Both the position numbers and the translations under genes were made by a program. Source: Alphaproteobacteria bacterium (GTDB taxonomy: Bacteria > Pseudomonadota > Alphaproteobacteria > Acetobacterales > Acetobacteraceae). Taken from it: 7,005 nt of DNA. Where the stretch lies: contig JAAFHD010000147.1 in NCBI GenBank assembly GCA_013298245.1, forward strand, positions 1 to 7,005. The letters run 5' to 3'. This document shows, in pieces, positions 1-6,720 of the stretch (the first letter of the stretch is position 1; the number at the start of each line of letters is the position of its first letter). The notes beneath the pieces were generated by a model. The model saw nothing but the letters and a program-made list of their open reading frames with translations, searched no databases and was not told where the DNA came from.

Positions 1-1405
1 TTTCCTCGCGCGCTTTCCTGCCGATACGTGGCGGCCTGGCGATGTGGTCATCACCAATGACCCTTGGCTCGCGACGGGACACCTGCCGGACATCACCGCC
101 GTGTCGCCGATTTTCCACGCGGGGCGCCTGGTCGGTTTCGCCGGCTCCATCGCGCATAGCCCCGATGTCGGCGGCGCGCTGTGGGGTGCGGATTGCCAGG
201 AGGTGTTCGAGGAGGGCGTGCGCATCCCGCCGCTGCGCATCATGCGGCAGGGCGTGTGGAACGCTGATGTGTTGGAGATGTTTCTGGCCAATACGCGCGT
301 GCCGCGCCAGGTGCAGGGCGACCTGGAAGCGCAGATCACCGCCAATGATGTCTGCGCCGCGGGTGTCGCGGAATTCCTGAGCGATTCAGGCCTGCCGGAC
401 CTTTCGGGGTTGGGCGCCGCGCTGGCTGCGCGCACGGATGCGGCGATGCGCGCGGCGATCGCGGCCTTGCCCGATGGCGAATACCGCGCGGTGCAGGAAG
501 CGGATGGTTTCGACGCGGAACGCACGCGCATCGTGTGCACCGTGCGCGTGCGCGGTGACGCGATGGAGATCGACTACGAGGGCACATCGCCACAGATCGC
601 GCGCGGGATCAACTGCGTGTGGAACTACACGCATGCCTATTCGGTCTATCCGGTGAAATGCGCGCTGGATCCCTTCACGCCGCGCAATGAGGGCAGCTAT
701 CGCGCCATCACCGTGCGCGCGCCGGAGCGCAGTATTTTGAACCCGGTATACCCTGCGCCGGTCTCCGCGCGGCAGTTGACGGGGCATCTGCTGGCCGGTG
801 CCATCTATCGCGCGCTGGCGCCGGTGATGCCCGAACGCGTCATCGCCGATTGCGGCGGTGCGCCGACCATGCGCTGCCTTTTCTCGGGCCTTGATCGGAA
901 CGGTGATCGTTTTTCGCAGGTGCTGTTCGCATCGGGCGGGATGGGTGCGGCACCGCATCGCGACGGCCTGCCCACCACCGCATTCCCCACCAATGCGGGT
1001 GCTGGGTCCATCGAGGCCTTCGAGTCGGTCGCGCCGCTGGTGGTGTGGCGCAAGCAGTTCCGCCCCGATAGCGGCGGTGCCGGCCAGTTTCGCGGCGGGT
1101 TGGGGCAGGAGGCCGAGATCGAAGTGCGCGCGCCAGGGCCCCTGCGTCTGTCGCTGCTGTCGGACCGGCGCGAGCACCCGGCACAGGGTGTGCTGGGTGG
1201 CGCGCCCGGTGCTTGTTCGGACATCCGGATGAGTGATGGCACGCGCCCACATCCGAAATCGCGCACCACCATCGGGCCGGGCATGCGGCTGACGATGACC
1301 TATGCGGGCGGTGGCGGTTATGGGCCGCCCGCCGCGCGCGACAAGGCGGAACTGGACGCCGATATCCGCGACGGTGTCGTCACGCGGCGCGAGGACTACG
1401 CATGA
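1..1405 (+). CDS. hyuB: Hydantoinase B/oxoprolinase family subunit (HyuB-like), 5' end missing
   Basis: This is the HyuB-type subunit of an ATP-dependent cyclic amidohydrolase or carboxylase; relatives are N-methylhydantoinase, 5-oxoprolinase and acetophenone carboxylase subunits. The reading frame is open from base 2 with no stop, giving 467 visible residues. The ATG/GTG-type codons near base 44 are internal, because family-like sequence (PGDVVITNDPW) runs across them. By family length roughly the first 70-110 residues are missing (inference). Visible family marks are NDPWLATGHLPDI (56-94), the GTSPQ segment from 581 running into an Asn-rich stretch, NPVYPAPVSAR (740-772), and the C-terminal glycine-rich GGGGYGPP (1307-1330). 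The usual PEGSILNP reads PERSILNP here, a Gly-to-Arg change of unknown effect. The stop overlaps the start of the next gene (ATGA, 1402-1405), so translation is probably coupled. Family assignment is firm; the exact substrate is not known. Confidence 0.93.
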   Translation, partial: FLARFPADTWRPGDVVITNDPWLATGHLPDITAVSPIFHAGRLVGFAGSIAHSPDVGGALWGADCQEVFEEGVRIPPLRIMRQGVWNADVLEMFLANTRVPRQVQGDLEAQITANDVCAAGVAEFLSDSGLPDLSGLGAALAARTDAAMRAAIAALPDGEYRAVQEADGFDAERTRIVCTVRVRGDAMEIDYEGTSPQIARGINCVWNYTHAYSVYPVKCALDPFTPRNEGSYRAITVRAPERSILNPVYPAPVSARQLTGHLLAGAIYRALAPVMPERVIADCGGAPTMRCLFSGLDRNGDRFSQVLFASGGMGAAPHRDGLPTTAFPTNAGAGSIEAFESVAPLVVWRKQFRPDSGGAGQFRGGLGQEAEIEVRAPGPLRLSLLSDRREHPAQGVLGGAPGACSDIRMSDGTRPHPKSRTTIGPGMRLTMTYAGGGGYGPPAARDKAELDADIRDGVVTRREDYA

Positions 1406-3471
1406 GCACCGCTCGCATCGGCGTCGATGTCGGCGGCACCTTCACCGACCTGGTGTTGCATGACGCGACGCGCGGCATCACCAGTACCGGTAAACTGCTG
1501 ACCACGCCGGATGATCCGTCGCGCGCCATCACCGATGGTGTGGCGCGCATCCTGCGCGAAGCGGGGCTGGCGCCCGGCGATCTGCACAGCATCGTGCATG
1601 GCACCACGCTGGTGACCAACACGGTGATCGAGCGCACCGGCTGCACGGTGGGGCTGCTGATCACGCAGGGCTTCCGCGACAGCCTCGAGATCGCGAAGGA
1701 AATTCGCTACGATCTCTACGATCTTTTCCTCGAACCGCCGCCCACGCTGGTGCCGCGTTGGTTGCGCCGCGAAGTGCCGGAACGCGTCTCGGCGGATGGC
1801 GATGTGCTGCTGCCGCTGGACGAAGCCGCGCTGCTGGAACAGGCGCAATTCCTGGTGGATGCGGGTGTCGAGGCGATCGCCGTCTCCTTCCTGCACAGCT
1901 ATCGCAACGCGGCGCATGAAGCGCGCGCGGGTGAATTGCTGCGGACGGCCTTCTCCGCGATTCCGATCACGTTGTCATCGGCGGTCGCACCCGAAATCCG
2001 CGAATACGAACGCACCAGCACGGCCTGCGCCAACGCCTATGTGCAGCCGCGCATGCAGCGATATTTGACCAAGCTGGAGGCCGATCTGCGCGCCACCGGT
2101 TTTTCGGGTGCGCTGTATGTGATGCTGTCGGCGGGCGGCATCGCGTCGCTGCGCGAGGCGAAGGAATTCCCGATCCGCCTGATCGAAAGCGGGCCGGCCG
2201 CGGGGGCGATGGCGGCGGCCTTCATCGCGCGCAAGGCGGGGCTGGACCATGTGGTCAGCTACGACATGGGCGGCACCACCGCAAAAATGTGCCTGGTGGA
2301 AAACGGCGCGCCGCACACCAAGCATGATTTCGAAGCCGGCCGCGTGCGGCGCTTCGCCAAAGGCTCCGGCCTGCCGCTGAAAGTCGCGGTGGTGGACATG
2401 ATCGAAATCGGCGCGGGCGGTGGTTCCATCGCGCGCGTCGATGCCTCGGGGTTGATGAAGGTGGGGCCGCGCAGCGCCGGCGCGGTGCCGGGCCCCGTCT
2501 GCTACGGGCGTGGCGGCACGGAGCCCACCGTCACCGATGCCGACCTGCTGCTGGGCCGGCTGAACCCCGCGCATTTCCTGGGCGGCGAGATGGCGCTGGA
2601 TTTGGCTGGCCTGACGCGCGTGGTGGAAGGCGGTGTGGCGAAGGCGCTGGCCATGCCGGCGGCCGACACAGCGCTCGGCATTTCGCGCATCGTGGATGAG
2701 ACGATGGCAGCGGCCACGCGCATGCACCTGGCGGAAAAGGGGCGCGACCCGCGCCGCTATACGCTGGTCGCGTTTGGTGGCGCGGGGCCGGTGCATGCCT
2801 GCAACCTGGCGCGGCTGTTGAAGATGAAGCGCGTGGTGGTGCCGATCGGCGCGGGTGTGGCATCGGCGCTCGGTTTCCTGGTCGCGCCGCCGGCCACCGA
2901 TGCGGTGCGCAGCCTGGTCGCGCGGCTGGAGCGATTGGATTGGGACGCGATCAACACGCTGTTCGCTGCGATGCGCGCGGAATGCGACACGCTGCTGCTC
3001 GAAGCCGGCGCCACCGCCGATGACATAGCCTATGCGCCCATCGCCGAGATGCGCCACATCGGCCAGGGCTTCGAGATTCCGGTGCCGCTGCCGGGCATGG
3101 TGATGTCCGCGCATGATCTACCGGCGATCCGCGCGGCCTTCTTTACCGCCTATCGCGAACGGTTTTCCCGCATCATGGAAGACGCGCCGATCGAGGCGCT
3201 GACCTGGCGCCTGTCCGCGCGTGCTGGTGCGCGCGACATCAGCCTGGCGCGCGCCGCCAGCGGTGCCGATGCCACGCGCGGCACGCGGCACCTGCTGACG
3301 GAAACGCATGGCGTCGTCACCGCGCAGGTGCTCGACCGCTACGCGCTTGCACCTGGCGCGCGCATCGACGGCCCCGCGCTGGTGGAAGAGCGCGAGAGCA
3401 CCACCATCATTCCCCCTGGCGCGCGGGCGCATGTGGATGACATGCTCAACCTCGTCATCGAACTGCCCTGA
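1402..3471 (+). CDS. hyuA: Hydantoinase/oxoprolinase family ATP-dependent subunit (HyuA-like)
   Basis: This 689-residue protein is full length for HyuA-type subunits, which bind ATP with an actin/ASKHA-like fold and work with HyuB in the cytoplasm to open or carboxylate cyclic amides or ketones. The phosphate-binding DVGGTFTD is at residues 9-16, HGTT at 66-69, the second ATP motif YDMGGTTAK at 287-295, a glycine-rich GAGGGS at 337-342, the segment GPVCYGRGGTEPTVTDAD at 364-381, and AFGGAGPVHA at 457-466. No key motif is missing. The start is fixed by a GAGGA ribosome site (1391-1395) six bases upstream and by the ATGA overlap with hyuB. The gene order is B then A. The family covers hydantoinases, 5-oxoprolinase, acetone and acetophenone carboxylases and caprolactamase. 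The sequence alone does not choose among them; the absence of a visible third carboxylase-type subunit makes an amidohydrolase somewhat more likely, though upstream genes are unseen. Confidence 0.95.
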   Translation: MSTARIGVDVGGTFTDLVLHDATRGITSTGKLLTTPDDPSRAITDGVARILREAGLAPGDLHSIVHGTTLVTNTVIERTGCTVGLLITQGFRDSLEIAKEIRYDLYDLFLEPPPTLVPRWLRREVPERVSADGDVLLPLDEAALLEQAQFLVDAGVEAIAVSFLHSYRNAAHEARAGELLRTAFSAIPITLSSAVAPEIREYERTSTACANAYVQPRMQRYLTKLEADLRATGFSGALYVMLSAGGIASLREAKEFPIRLIESGPAAGAMAAAFIARKAGLDHVVSYDMGGTTAKMCLVENGAPHTKHDFEAGRVRRFAKGSGLPLKVAVVDMIEIGAGGGSIARVDASGLMKVGPRSAGAVPGPVCYGRGGTEPTVTDADLLLGRLNPAHFLGGEMALDLAGLTRVVEGGVAKALAMPAADTALGISRIVDETMAAATRMHLAEKGRDPRRYTLVAFGGAGPVHACNLARLLKMKRVVVPIGAGVASALGFLVAPPATDAVRSLVARLERLDWDAINTLFAAMRAECDTLLLEAGATADDIAYAPIAEMRHIGQGFEIPVPLPGMVMSAHDLPAIRAAFFTAYRERFSRIMEDAPIEALTWRLSARAGARDISLARAASGADATRGTRHLLTETHGVVTAQVLDRYALAPGARIDGPALVEERESTTIIPPGARAHVDDMLNLVIELP

Positions 3472-3478
3472 GGACCTC

Positions 3479-4429
3479 ATGCGCATCGCCCGCCGCTTTC
3501 TGCCGCTGCTCGCCGCCCCCGCCTTCGCGCAGGCCGAATGGCCGAACCGCCCGGTCAACCTGGTGGTGCCATGGCCCGCGGGCGGTTCGACCGATGCGCT
3601 GGTGCGCACGCTGACGCAGCATCTGGGTGCGTCCAGCGGGCAATCATTCGTGGTGGATAATCGCGCGGGTGCGACGGGCACAGTCGGACATGCCTTCGTC
3701 GCGCGCGCGCGAGGCGATGGCTACACGCTGCTGGCCGGCACCAATTCCACCTATGCGATCGCGCCGCATCTGATGGGCGCGCTGCCGTATGATGACAATG
3801 CCTTCGCGCCGGTCATGCTGATGGCGACGAACCCGCAATTGCTGGTGACGCATCCCGCCCAGCCCTTCGCGGATTTCCCGGCCTTCCTGGCTTTCGCGCG
3901 CGCCAATCCGGGGCGCTTGTCCTATGCGTCATCGGGCAATGGCGGCACCAGCCATCTGGCGACGGAGCTGCTGATGCAGATGGCGGGCATCGAGATGCTG
4001 CACGTGCCCTATCGCGGCGGCGGGCCGGCCGCGCAGGCGCAGCTGGCGGGCGAGGTGCAGGTGACCTTTGTCGATGCCATCACCGCGATTCCGCATATGC
4101 GCGCGGGAACGATGCGCGCACTGGGTGTGTCGACCGCTACGCGCACGGCGCTGGCGCCCGAGGTGCCGACCATCATCGAAGCCGGCCTGCCGGGATTCGA
4201 GAGCAGCACGGATTTCGCGCTCTTCGCGCCGGCGGAAACGCCGGCGGCGCTGGTCGCGCGCATCCATGCGGTGTTCGCCACAACCTTGCGCGACGGTGGC
4301 GTGCGCGAACGCCTGCTGGCGCAGGGCATGACGCCGGTGATCGGTGCGACGGCGGATTTTCGGGCGTATCAGCAGCGCGAATCGGCAAAGTGGGGTGCGT
4401 TGATCCGGGCGCGTGGGATCAGGGTGTAG
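3479..4429 (+). CDS. Bug/TctC family periplasmic substrate-binding protein
   Basis: This 316-residue protein matches the usual length of Bug (TctC) receptors, the periplasmic component of tripartite tricarboxylate transporters, which mostly bind carboxylates. A short signal peptide is visible: basic MRIARR, a hydrophobic LLAAPAFA core, and likely cleavage after Ala17 or Ala19. Family segments follow: RPVNLVVPWPAGGSTD (24-39), VVDNRAGATGTVG, DGYTLLAG, a GNGGTSHL segment, HVPYRGGGPAA (175-185), and PTIIEAGLPGFES. The reading frame is open further upstream, but ATG at 3479 is chosen because it begins the signal peptide and is preceded by TGAGGA (3469-3474), which also contains the hyuA stop. Spacing to hyuA is 7 bases, so it is in the same operon. 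No TctA or TctB membrane gene follows; Bug proteins without partners are common. It probably delivers or senses the substrate of the HyuAB enzyme (inference). Confidence 0.93.
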   Translation: MRIARRFLPLLAAPAFAQAEWPNRPVNLVVPWPAGGSTDALVRTLTQHLGASSGQSFVVDNRAGATGTVGHAFVARARGDGYTLLAGTNSTYAIAPHLMGALPYDDNAFAPVMLMATNPQLLVTHPAQPFADFPAFLAFARANPGRLSYASSGNGGTSHLATELLMQMAGIEMLHVPYRGGGPAAQAQLAGEVQVTFVDAITAIPHMRAGTMRALGVSTATRTALAPEVPTIIEAGLPGFESSTDFALFAPAETPAALVARIHAVFATTLRDGGVRERLLAQGMTPVIGATADFRAYQQRESAKWGALIRARGIRV

Positions 4430-4598
4430 CCTGCGGCGGCGCATCTGGCGCATCGCACCAAGAAGGGCGAGCCCCACGAGAATCCACGCGCACGGCGCGC
4501 GGCGCCGCCCGTAAGCCGGGCCAGCCGGCGATGCCTGCGGCGCGGCGGAAGCCAAGCGGCCGTAGGCCGCGCACGACGTCTGAGTGCACAGAACGTGT

Positions 4599-4629
4599 CT
4601 TTTGTTGGCGCGCTGCGCGCCAACAAAAG
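4599..4629. repeat. Perfect 31-base palindrome (14-bp stem, 3-base loop)
   Basis: The arms at 4599-4612 (CTTTTGTTGGCGCG) and 4616-4629 are exact reverse complements around CTG. The right flank on the plus strand is AAACG, so there is no T-tail for a standard plus-strand terminator; the same holds for the minus strand, where the flank is ACACG. It could still stabilise or pause the end of the hyu-tctC transcript. Its left-hand neighbour in the minus direction is the 4632-4663 hairpin, only 2 bases away, whose T-tail it provides. Confidence 0.85.
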
Positions 4630-4663
4630 AAACGCCCTGATCGCGTTACCGCGATCAGGGCGT
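4621..4663 (-). terminator. Intrinsic-type terminator on the minus strand
   Basis: Arms at 4632-4645 (ACGCCCTGATCGCG) and 4650-4663 are perfect 14-bp reverse complements around a 4-base loop. Read on the minus strand the loop is GTAA, a GNRA-type tetraloop in RNA, and the stem is followed by TTCTTTTGTT (4631 down to 4622), with eight T in ten bases. On the plus strand the loop is TTAC and the flank is GGCCGCC, with no T-tract. The structure therefore favours termination of leftward transcription, opposite to all genes seen. It may protect tctC from antisense transcription or end a short unannotated RNA. Whether it also acts on the plus-strand operon is uncertain. Confidence 0.6.
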
Positions 4664-4872
4664 GGCCGCCGGGAGACAGCCAGTTTGGCGGGAGCTTGCC
4701 GGGAATAGCCCCCACCGAACGCCGTGGACCTCGGGCGCAGAGCTTGGGACCCGCGCGCCGAAGAACGGCACGCGCAGAATGGCTGCGCTGATCCTGCCCG
4801 CGTGTGGGGTGGGGCTTAAGCTTCCGCAATGACGAGGCCACAAGTCGGACATGCAAGGTTCTGGTTTTTCGT

Positions 4873-4901
4873 TTGACAGCGCGGCAGATGCGGTTCTAGC
4901 G
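4873..4901 (+). promoter_or_regulatory. Candidate housekeeping sigma promoter for the ABC importer operon
   Basis: A perfect -35 box TTGACA (4873-4878) is followed after 17 bases by CTAGCG (4896-4901), a weak -10 that keeps the CTA often seen in alphaproteobacterial promoters. Alternative -10 registers (for example TTCTAG at 4894-4899) fit the spacing less well. A T-run lies just upstream at 4865-4869. Transcription would start near 4908, inside the inverted repeat that begins at the next base after the -10. The weak -10 limits confidence. Confidence 0.55.
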
Positions 4902-4938
4902 TTGTTCAAATACGGACGAACTGTTCGTATTTGAACAA
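4902..4938. promoter_or_regulatory. Large inverted repeat, probable repressor operator
   Basis: Arms TTGTTCAAATACG (4902-4914) and CGTATTTGAACAA (4926-4938) are perfect 13-base reverse complements, with a further symmetric AC/GT pair (4916-4917 with 4923-4924), so 15 of 18 paired positions match around base 4920. The core has the form ATACGnAC-n5-GTnCGTAT, which resembles operators of TetR-type repressors (family-level knowledge, not a match to a named site). It is AT-richer than its surroundings. Its position, directly after the -10 box, over the expected start of transcription and touching the ribosome site, suits repression by blocking polymerase. A second, overlapping small palindrome (ACGAAC-T-GTTCGT, 4916-4928) has a different centre. 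No regulator gene is in the window. Confidence 0.75.
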
Positions 4939-4948
4939 GGTCTGCGCC

Positions 4949-5737
4949 ATGCCCGCCGCCGCGCTGGAACTGCTGCACGTCACGCGCCGCTTCCCGCCGC
5001 GCGACCGCCACGCGCAGCCCTTCACCGCGATCGAGCGCCTGAACTTCCAAGTGGCCCAGGGCGAATTCGTGGCGTTGGTCGGGCCTTCCGGCTGCGGCAA
5101 ATCCACCGTGCTGAACCTGGTCGCGGGCCTCGACCGCCCCACCGAAGGCCAGGTCTTCGTCAGCGGCGAGGAAGTCGCGGGTGCGAACGCCCATGTCGGC
5201 TTCATGCTACAGAAGGACCTGTTGCTGCCCTGGCGCAGCATCCGCCGCAATGTGGAATTCGGCTTGGAAAACCGGGCGCTGTCGGCCGATGAGCGCCGCG
5301 CGCGCGTGGCCCGCGAACTGACACGCTGCCGCCTGACCGACTATGCGGATCGCTACCCGCACCAGCTTTCCGGCGGCCAGCGCCAGCGCGCGGCACTCGC
5401 GCGCACTCTGGCGATTGACCCGCGCGTTGTGCTGCTGGACGAACCTTTCTCCGCACTCGACGCGCAAACCAAACTTCTGCTGCAGAAAAGCTTCGCCGAG
5501 ACCATCGCCGCTTCGGGCGTCACCACGCTGCTGATCACGCATGACCTCACCGAAGCCGTCGCCATGGCCGACCGCATCCTGGTCATGAGCGAACGCCCGG
5601 GGCGCATCGTCGAGGAACTCATCATCGACCTGCCGCATCGCGACAACCCCATCGCGCGCCAGGCCCTGCCGCGCGCACGCGAATTCATCGCGCATCTGTT
5701 CCACGCATTGCACCTCGACGACCGCATCGACGCATGA
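4949..5737 (+). CDS. ABC transporter ATPase, NitT/TauT (nitrate/sulfonate/taurine-type) family
   Basis: This 262-residue protein is the cytoplasmic ATP-hydrolysing subunit of an importer. All ABC motifs are intact: Walker A GPSGCGKST (45-53), Q-loop Gln88, signature LSGGQ (140-144), Walker B VVLLDE (160-165), D-loop SALD (168-171) and H-loop His198. The run LLITHDLTEAVAMADRI and the following RPGRI-VEE segment are typical of the SsuB/TauB/NrtD group. The ATG at 4949 is chosen over an in-frame TTG at 4931: it has AAGG (4937-4940) eight bases upstream, while the TTG lies inside the operator arm and would add residues before the domain. It is the first gene of the operon, behind the promoter and operator. 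The stop overlaps an ATG (ATGA, 5734-5737), but the next gene probably starts a little further on. The substrate cannot be told from this subunit. Confidence 0.95.
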   Translation: MPAAALELLHVTRRFPPRDRHAQPFTAIERLNFQVAQGEFVALVGPSGCGKSTVLNLVAGLDRPTEGQVFVSGEEVAGANAHVGFMLQKDLLLPWRSIRRNVEFGLENRALSADERRARVARELTRCRLTDYADRYPHQLSGGQRQRAALARTLAIDPRVVLLDEPFSALDAQTKLLLQKSFAETIAASGVTTLLITHDLTEAVAMADRILVMSERPGRIVEELIIDLPHRDNPIARQALPRAREFIAHLFHALHLDDRIDA

Positions 5738-5740
5738 CCC

Positions 5741-5747
5741 AGGGAGG
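5741..5747 (+). promoter_or_regulatory. Ribosome binding site deciding the start of the binding-protein gene
   Basis: AGGGAGG is a strong Shine-Dalgarno match, four bases before ATG 5752. The earlier in-frame ATG at 5734, overlapping the ATPase stop, has no such site upstream and would add six residues (MTQGGT) in front of the signal peptide. The site therefore supports the start at 5752. Confidence 0.75.
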
Positions 5748-5751
5748 CACC

Positions 5752-6720
5752 ATGACCACTCGCCGCACACTGCTTGGCGCAACGCTCGCTTTGCCCGCGC
5801 TGCACCAGGCGCGCGCGCAGGAAGCGATCACCTATCTCTTCCCAGCACCACCCTTCCTGCCGGCCTTCGTGCCGCACCAGCTCGCCGCGCGCCGCGGCTA
5901 CTACGCGGCCGAGGGGCTGAACCCCACCTTCCAGGTCGGCCAAGGCGGCGCGAATGTCGCCACGCAAGTCGGCGCCGGCAACGCAGCCCTCGGCGGCGGT
6001 GTGGGCGAGACCACGATGATCGTGCGCGGCAATGGCGTGCCGGTGCGCGCGGTGGCGCTGCTCGGCGGGCGCCCGCTCTACCAGATCGCTGCGCGACGCG
6101 ATGCGAATGTGCGCAGCGTGGCCGACCTGCGCGGCAAGCGCGTCGGCGTGATCGGCTTCCAGGACACCGGCTTCTTCTCCCTGCTCGGCGTGCTCGCCAG
6201 CAACGGGCTGCGCCGCACGGATCTCAACATCCAGGCCGTCGGCCCCGCCGGCATGACGCAGCTGATGATCGCCGGCCAGCTCGACGCCATCATGTCCGTC
6301 CCCGAATGGACCGACACGATCGAGCAGGCGAACATCACGCTCGACGTCATCCCGATCGACCGTTTCTTCCCCGCCATGTCGCAGGCCATCATGGCCTCCG
6401 ACACCACCATCCGCACCCGCCCCGCCGTGGTGCGCGGCTTCGTGCGCGCCGTACTGCGCGCCATGTCCGACTGCATCCAGGACCCAGCGGCCGCGGCGCG
6501 CGATTACGTCGCGCATGTCAGCCAACATGCGGGGCGCGAGGCGATGATCGAACGCGTGCTGCGCCGCTATGTCGAACAGGTCTACGCCGTGCCGGCCGGT
6601 ACCACGCTTGGCCGCTTCGACATCGAACGCATGCGCACCGTCCAGCGCTTCTACGTCGACAACGAAATCATCCGCACGGCATCGCCGGTCGAAGACCTCT
6701 TCACCAATGATTTCGTCTGA
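5752..6720 (+). CDS. ABC transporter substrate-binding protein, NMT1/THI5-like (NitT/TauT type)
   Basis: This 322-residue protein is the periplasmic receptor of the importer. The N-terminus has a twin-arginine-like signal: TRRTLLG (3-9), a hydrophobic stretch to about residue 17, and an ARA cleavage site after Ala22. The mature protein has the NMT1/SsuA-type layout: GYYAAEGL (49-56), a Gly/Ala-rich ligand-loop stretch with VGAGNAALGGG (73-83), the segment DLRGKRVGV (125-133) that opens the second lobe, and QLDAIMSVPEW (176-186). Length is normal. Relatives bind sulfonates, nitrate, taurine, thiamin precursors or riboflavin; the ligand here cannot be assigned. The gene lies 14 bases after the ATPase stop and its own TGA overlaps the permease ATG (TGATG), so the three are cotranscribed. 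The RRxxL motif alone does not prove Tat export, as Sec signals can also contain paired arginines. Confidence 0.92.
   Translation: MTTRRTLLGATLALPALHQARAQEAITYLFPAPPFLPAFVPHQLAARRGYYAAEGLNPTFQVGQGGANVATQVGAGNAALGGGVGETTMIVRGNGVPVRAVALLGGRPLYQIAARRDANVRSVADLRGKRVGVIGFQDTGFFSLLGVLASNGLRRTDLNIQAVGPAGMTQLMIAGQLDAIMSVPEWTDTIEQANITLDVIPIDRFFPAMSQAIMASDTTIRTRPAVVRGFVRAVLRAMSDCIQDPAAAARDYVAHVSQHAGREAMIERVLRRYVEQVYAVPAGTTLGRFDIERMRTVQRFYVDNEIIRTASPVEDLFTNDFV

Larger units (their letters stand above)
4430..4948. other. Intergenic region, about 520 bases, palindrome-rich, no credible gene
   Basis: This gap separates the hyu-tctC operon from the ABC importer operon. Open frames on both strands cross it, but none has a recognisable domain, a ribosome site or family-like sequence, and their translations are rich in Arg, Ala and Pro as expected of GC-rich noncoding DNA. 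The left part has small hairpins at 4493-4507 (6-bp arms, GCG loop) and 4556-4570 (GCGGCC arms, GTA loop), then two large ones at 4599-4629 and 4632-4663. From 4664 to about 4860 I see nothing beyond an 8-base palindrome (GCTTAAGC, 4814-4821). A short T-run (4865-4869) precedes the promoter at 4873-4901, and the operator-like repeat is at 4902-4938. The left part may be a copy of a dispersed noncoding element; this cannot be tested within one window. Confidence 0.8.

Noticed and set aside
1975..3114. 379-residue minus-strand open frame
   Set aside because: It lies entirely opposite hyuA, is His/Arg/Ala-rich without any domain, and is a codon-bias shadow.
4599..4629. Intrinsic terminator for the hyu-tctC operon on the plus strand
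   Set aside because: The stem is strong, but it is followed by AAACG instead of a T-tract, and the second hairpin is followed by GGCCGCC. Plus-strand termination here may instead be Rho-dependent; I therefore list the first palindrome only as a repeat.
4390..4791. Plus-strand open frame of 133 residues starting inside tctC
   Set aside because: It starts within the last codons of tctC in another frame, has no ribosome site or family-like sequence, and is explained by the GC-rich palindromes.
4419..4856. Long minus-strand open frame (145 residues) across the intergenic region
   Set aside because: It has no recognisable domain, overlaps the tctC end and both hairpins, is Arg/Pro/Ala-rich, and contains the palindrome-derived CWRAARQQK that also appears on the other strand. 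It would also run straight through the minus-strand terminator.
4931..4948. TTG start at 4931 for the ATPase
   Set aside because: It lies inside the right operator arm with no upstream ribosome site, while ATG 4949 has AAGG at a good distance.
5353..6528. 391-residue minus-strand open frame
   Set aside because: It is antisense to two well-supported genes with clear motifs; long antisense frames are expected in GC-rich coding DNA.
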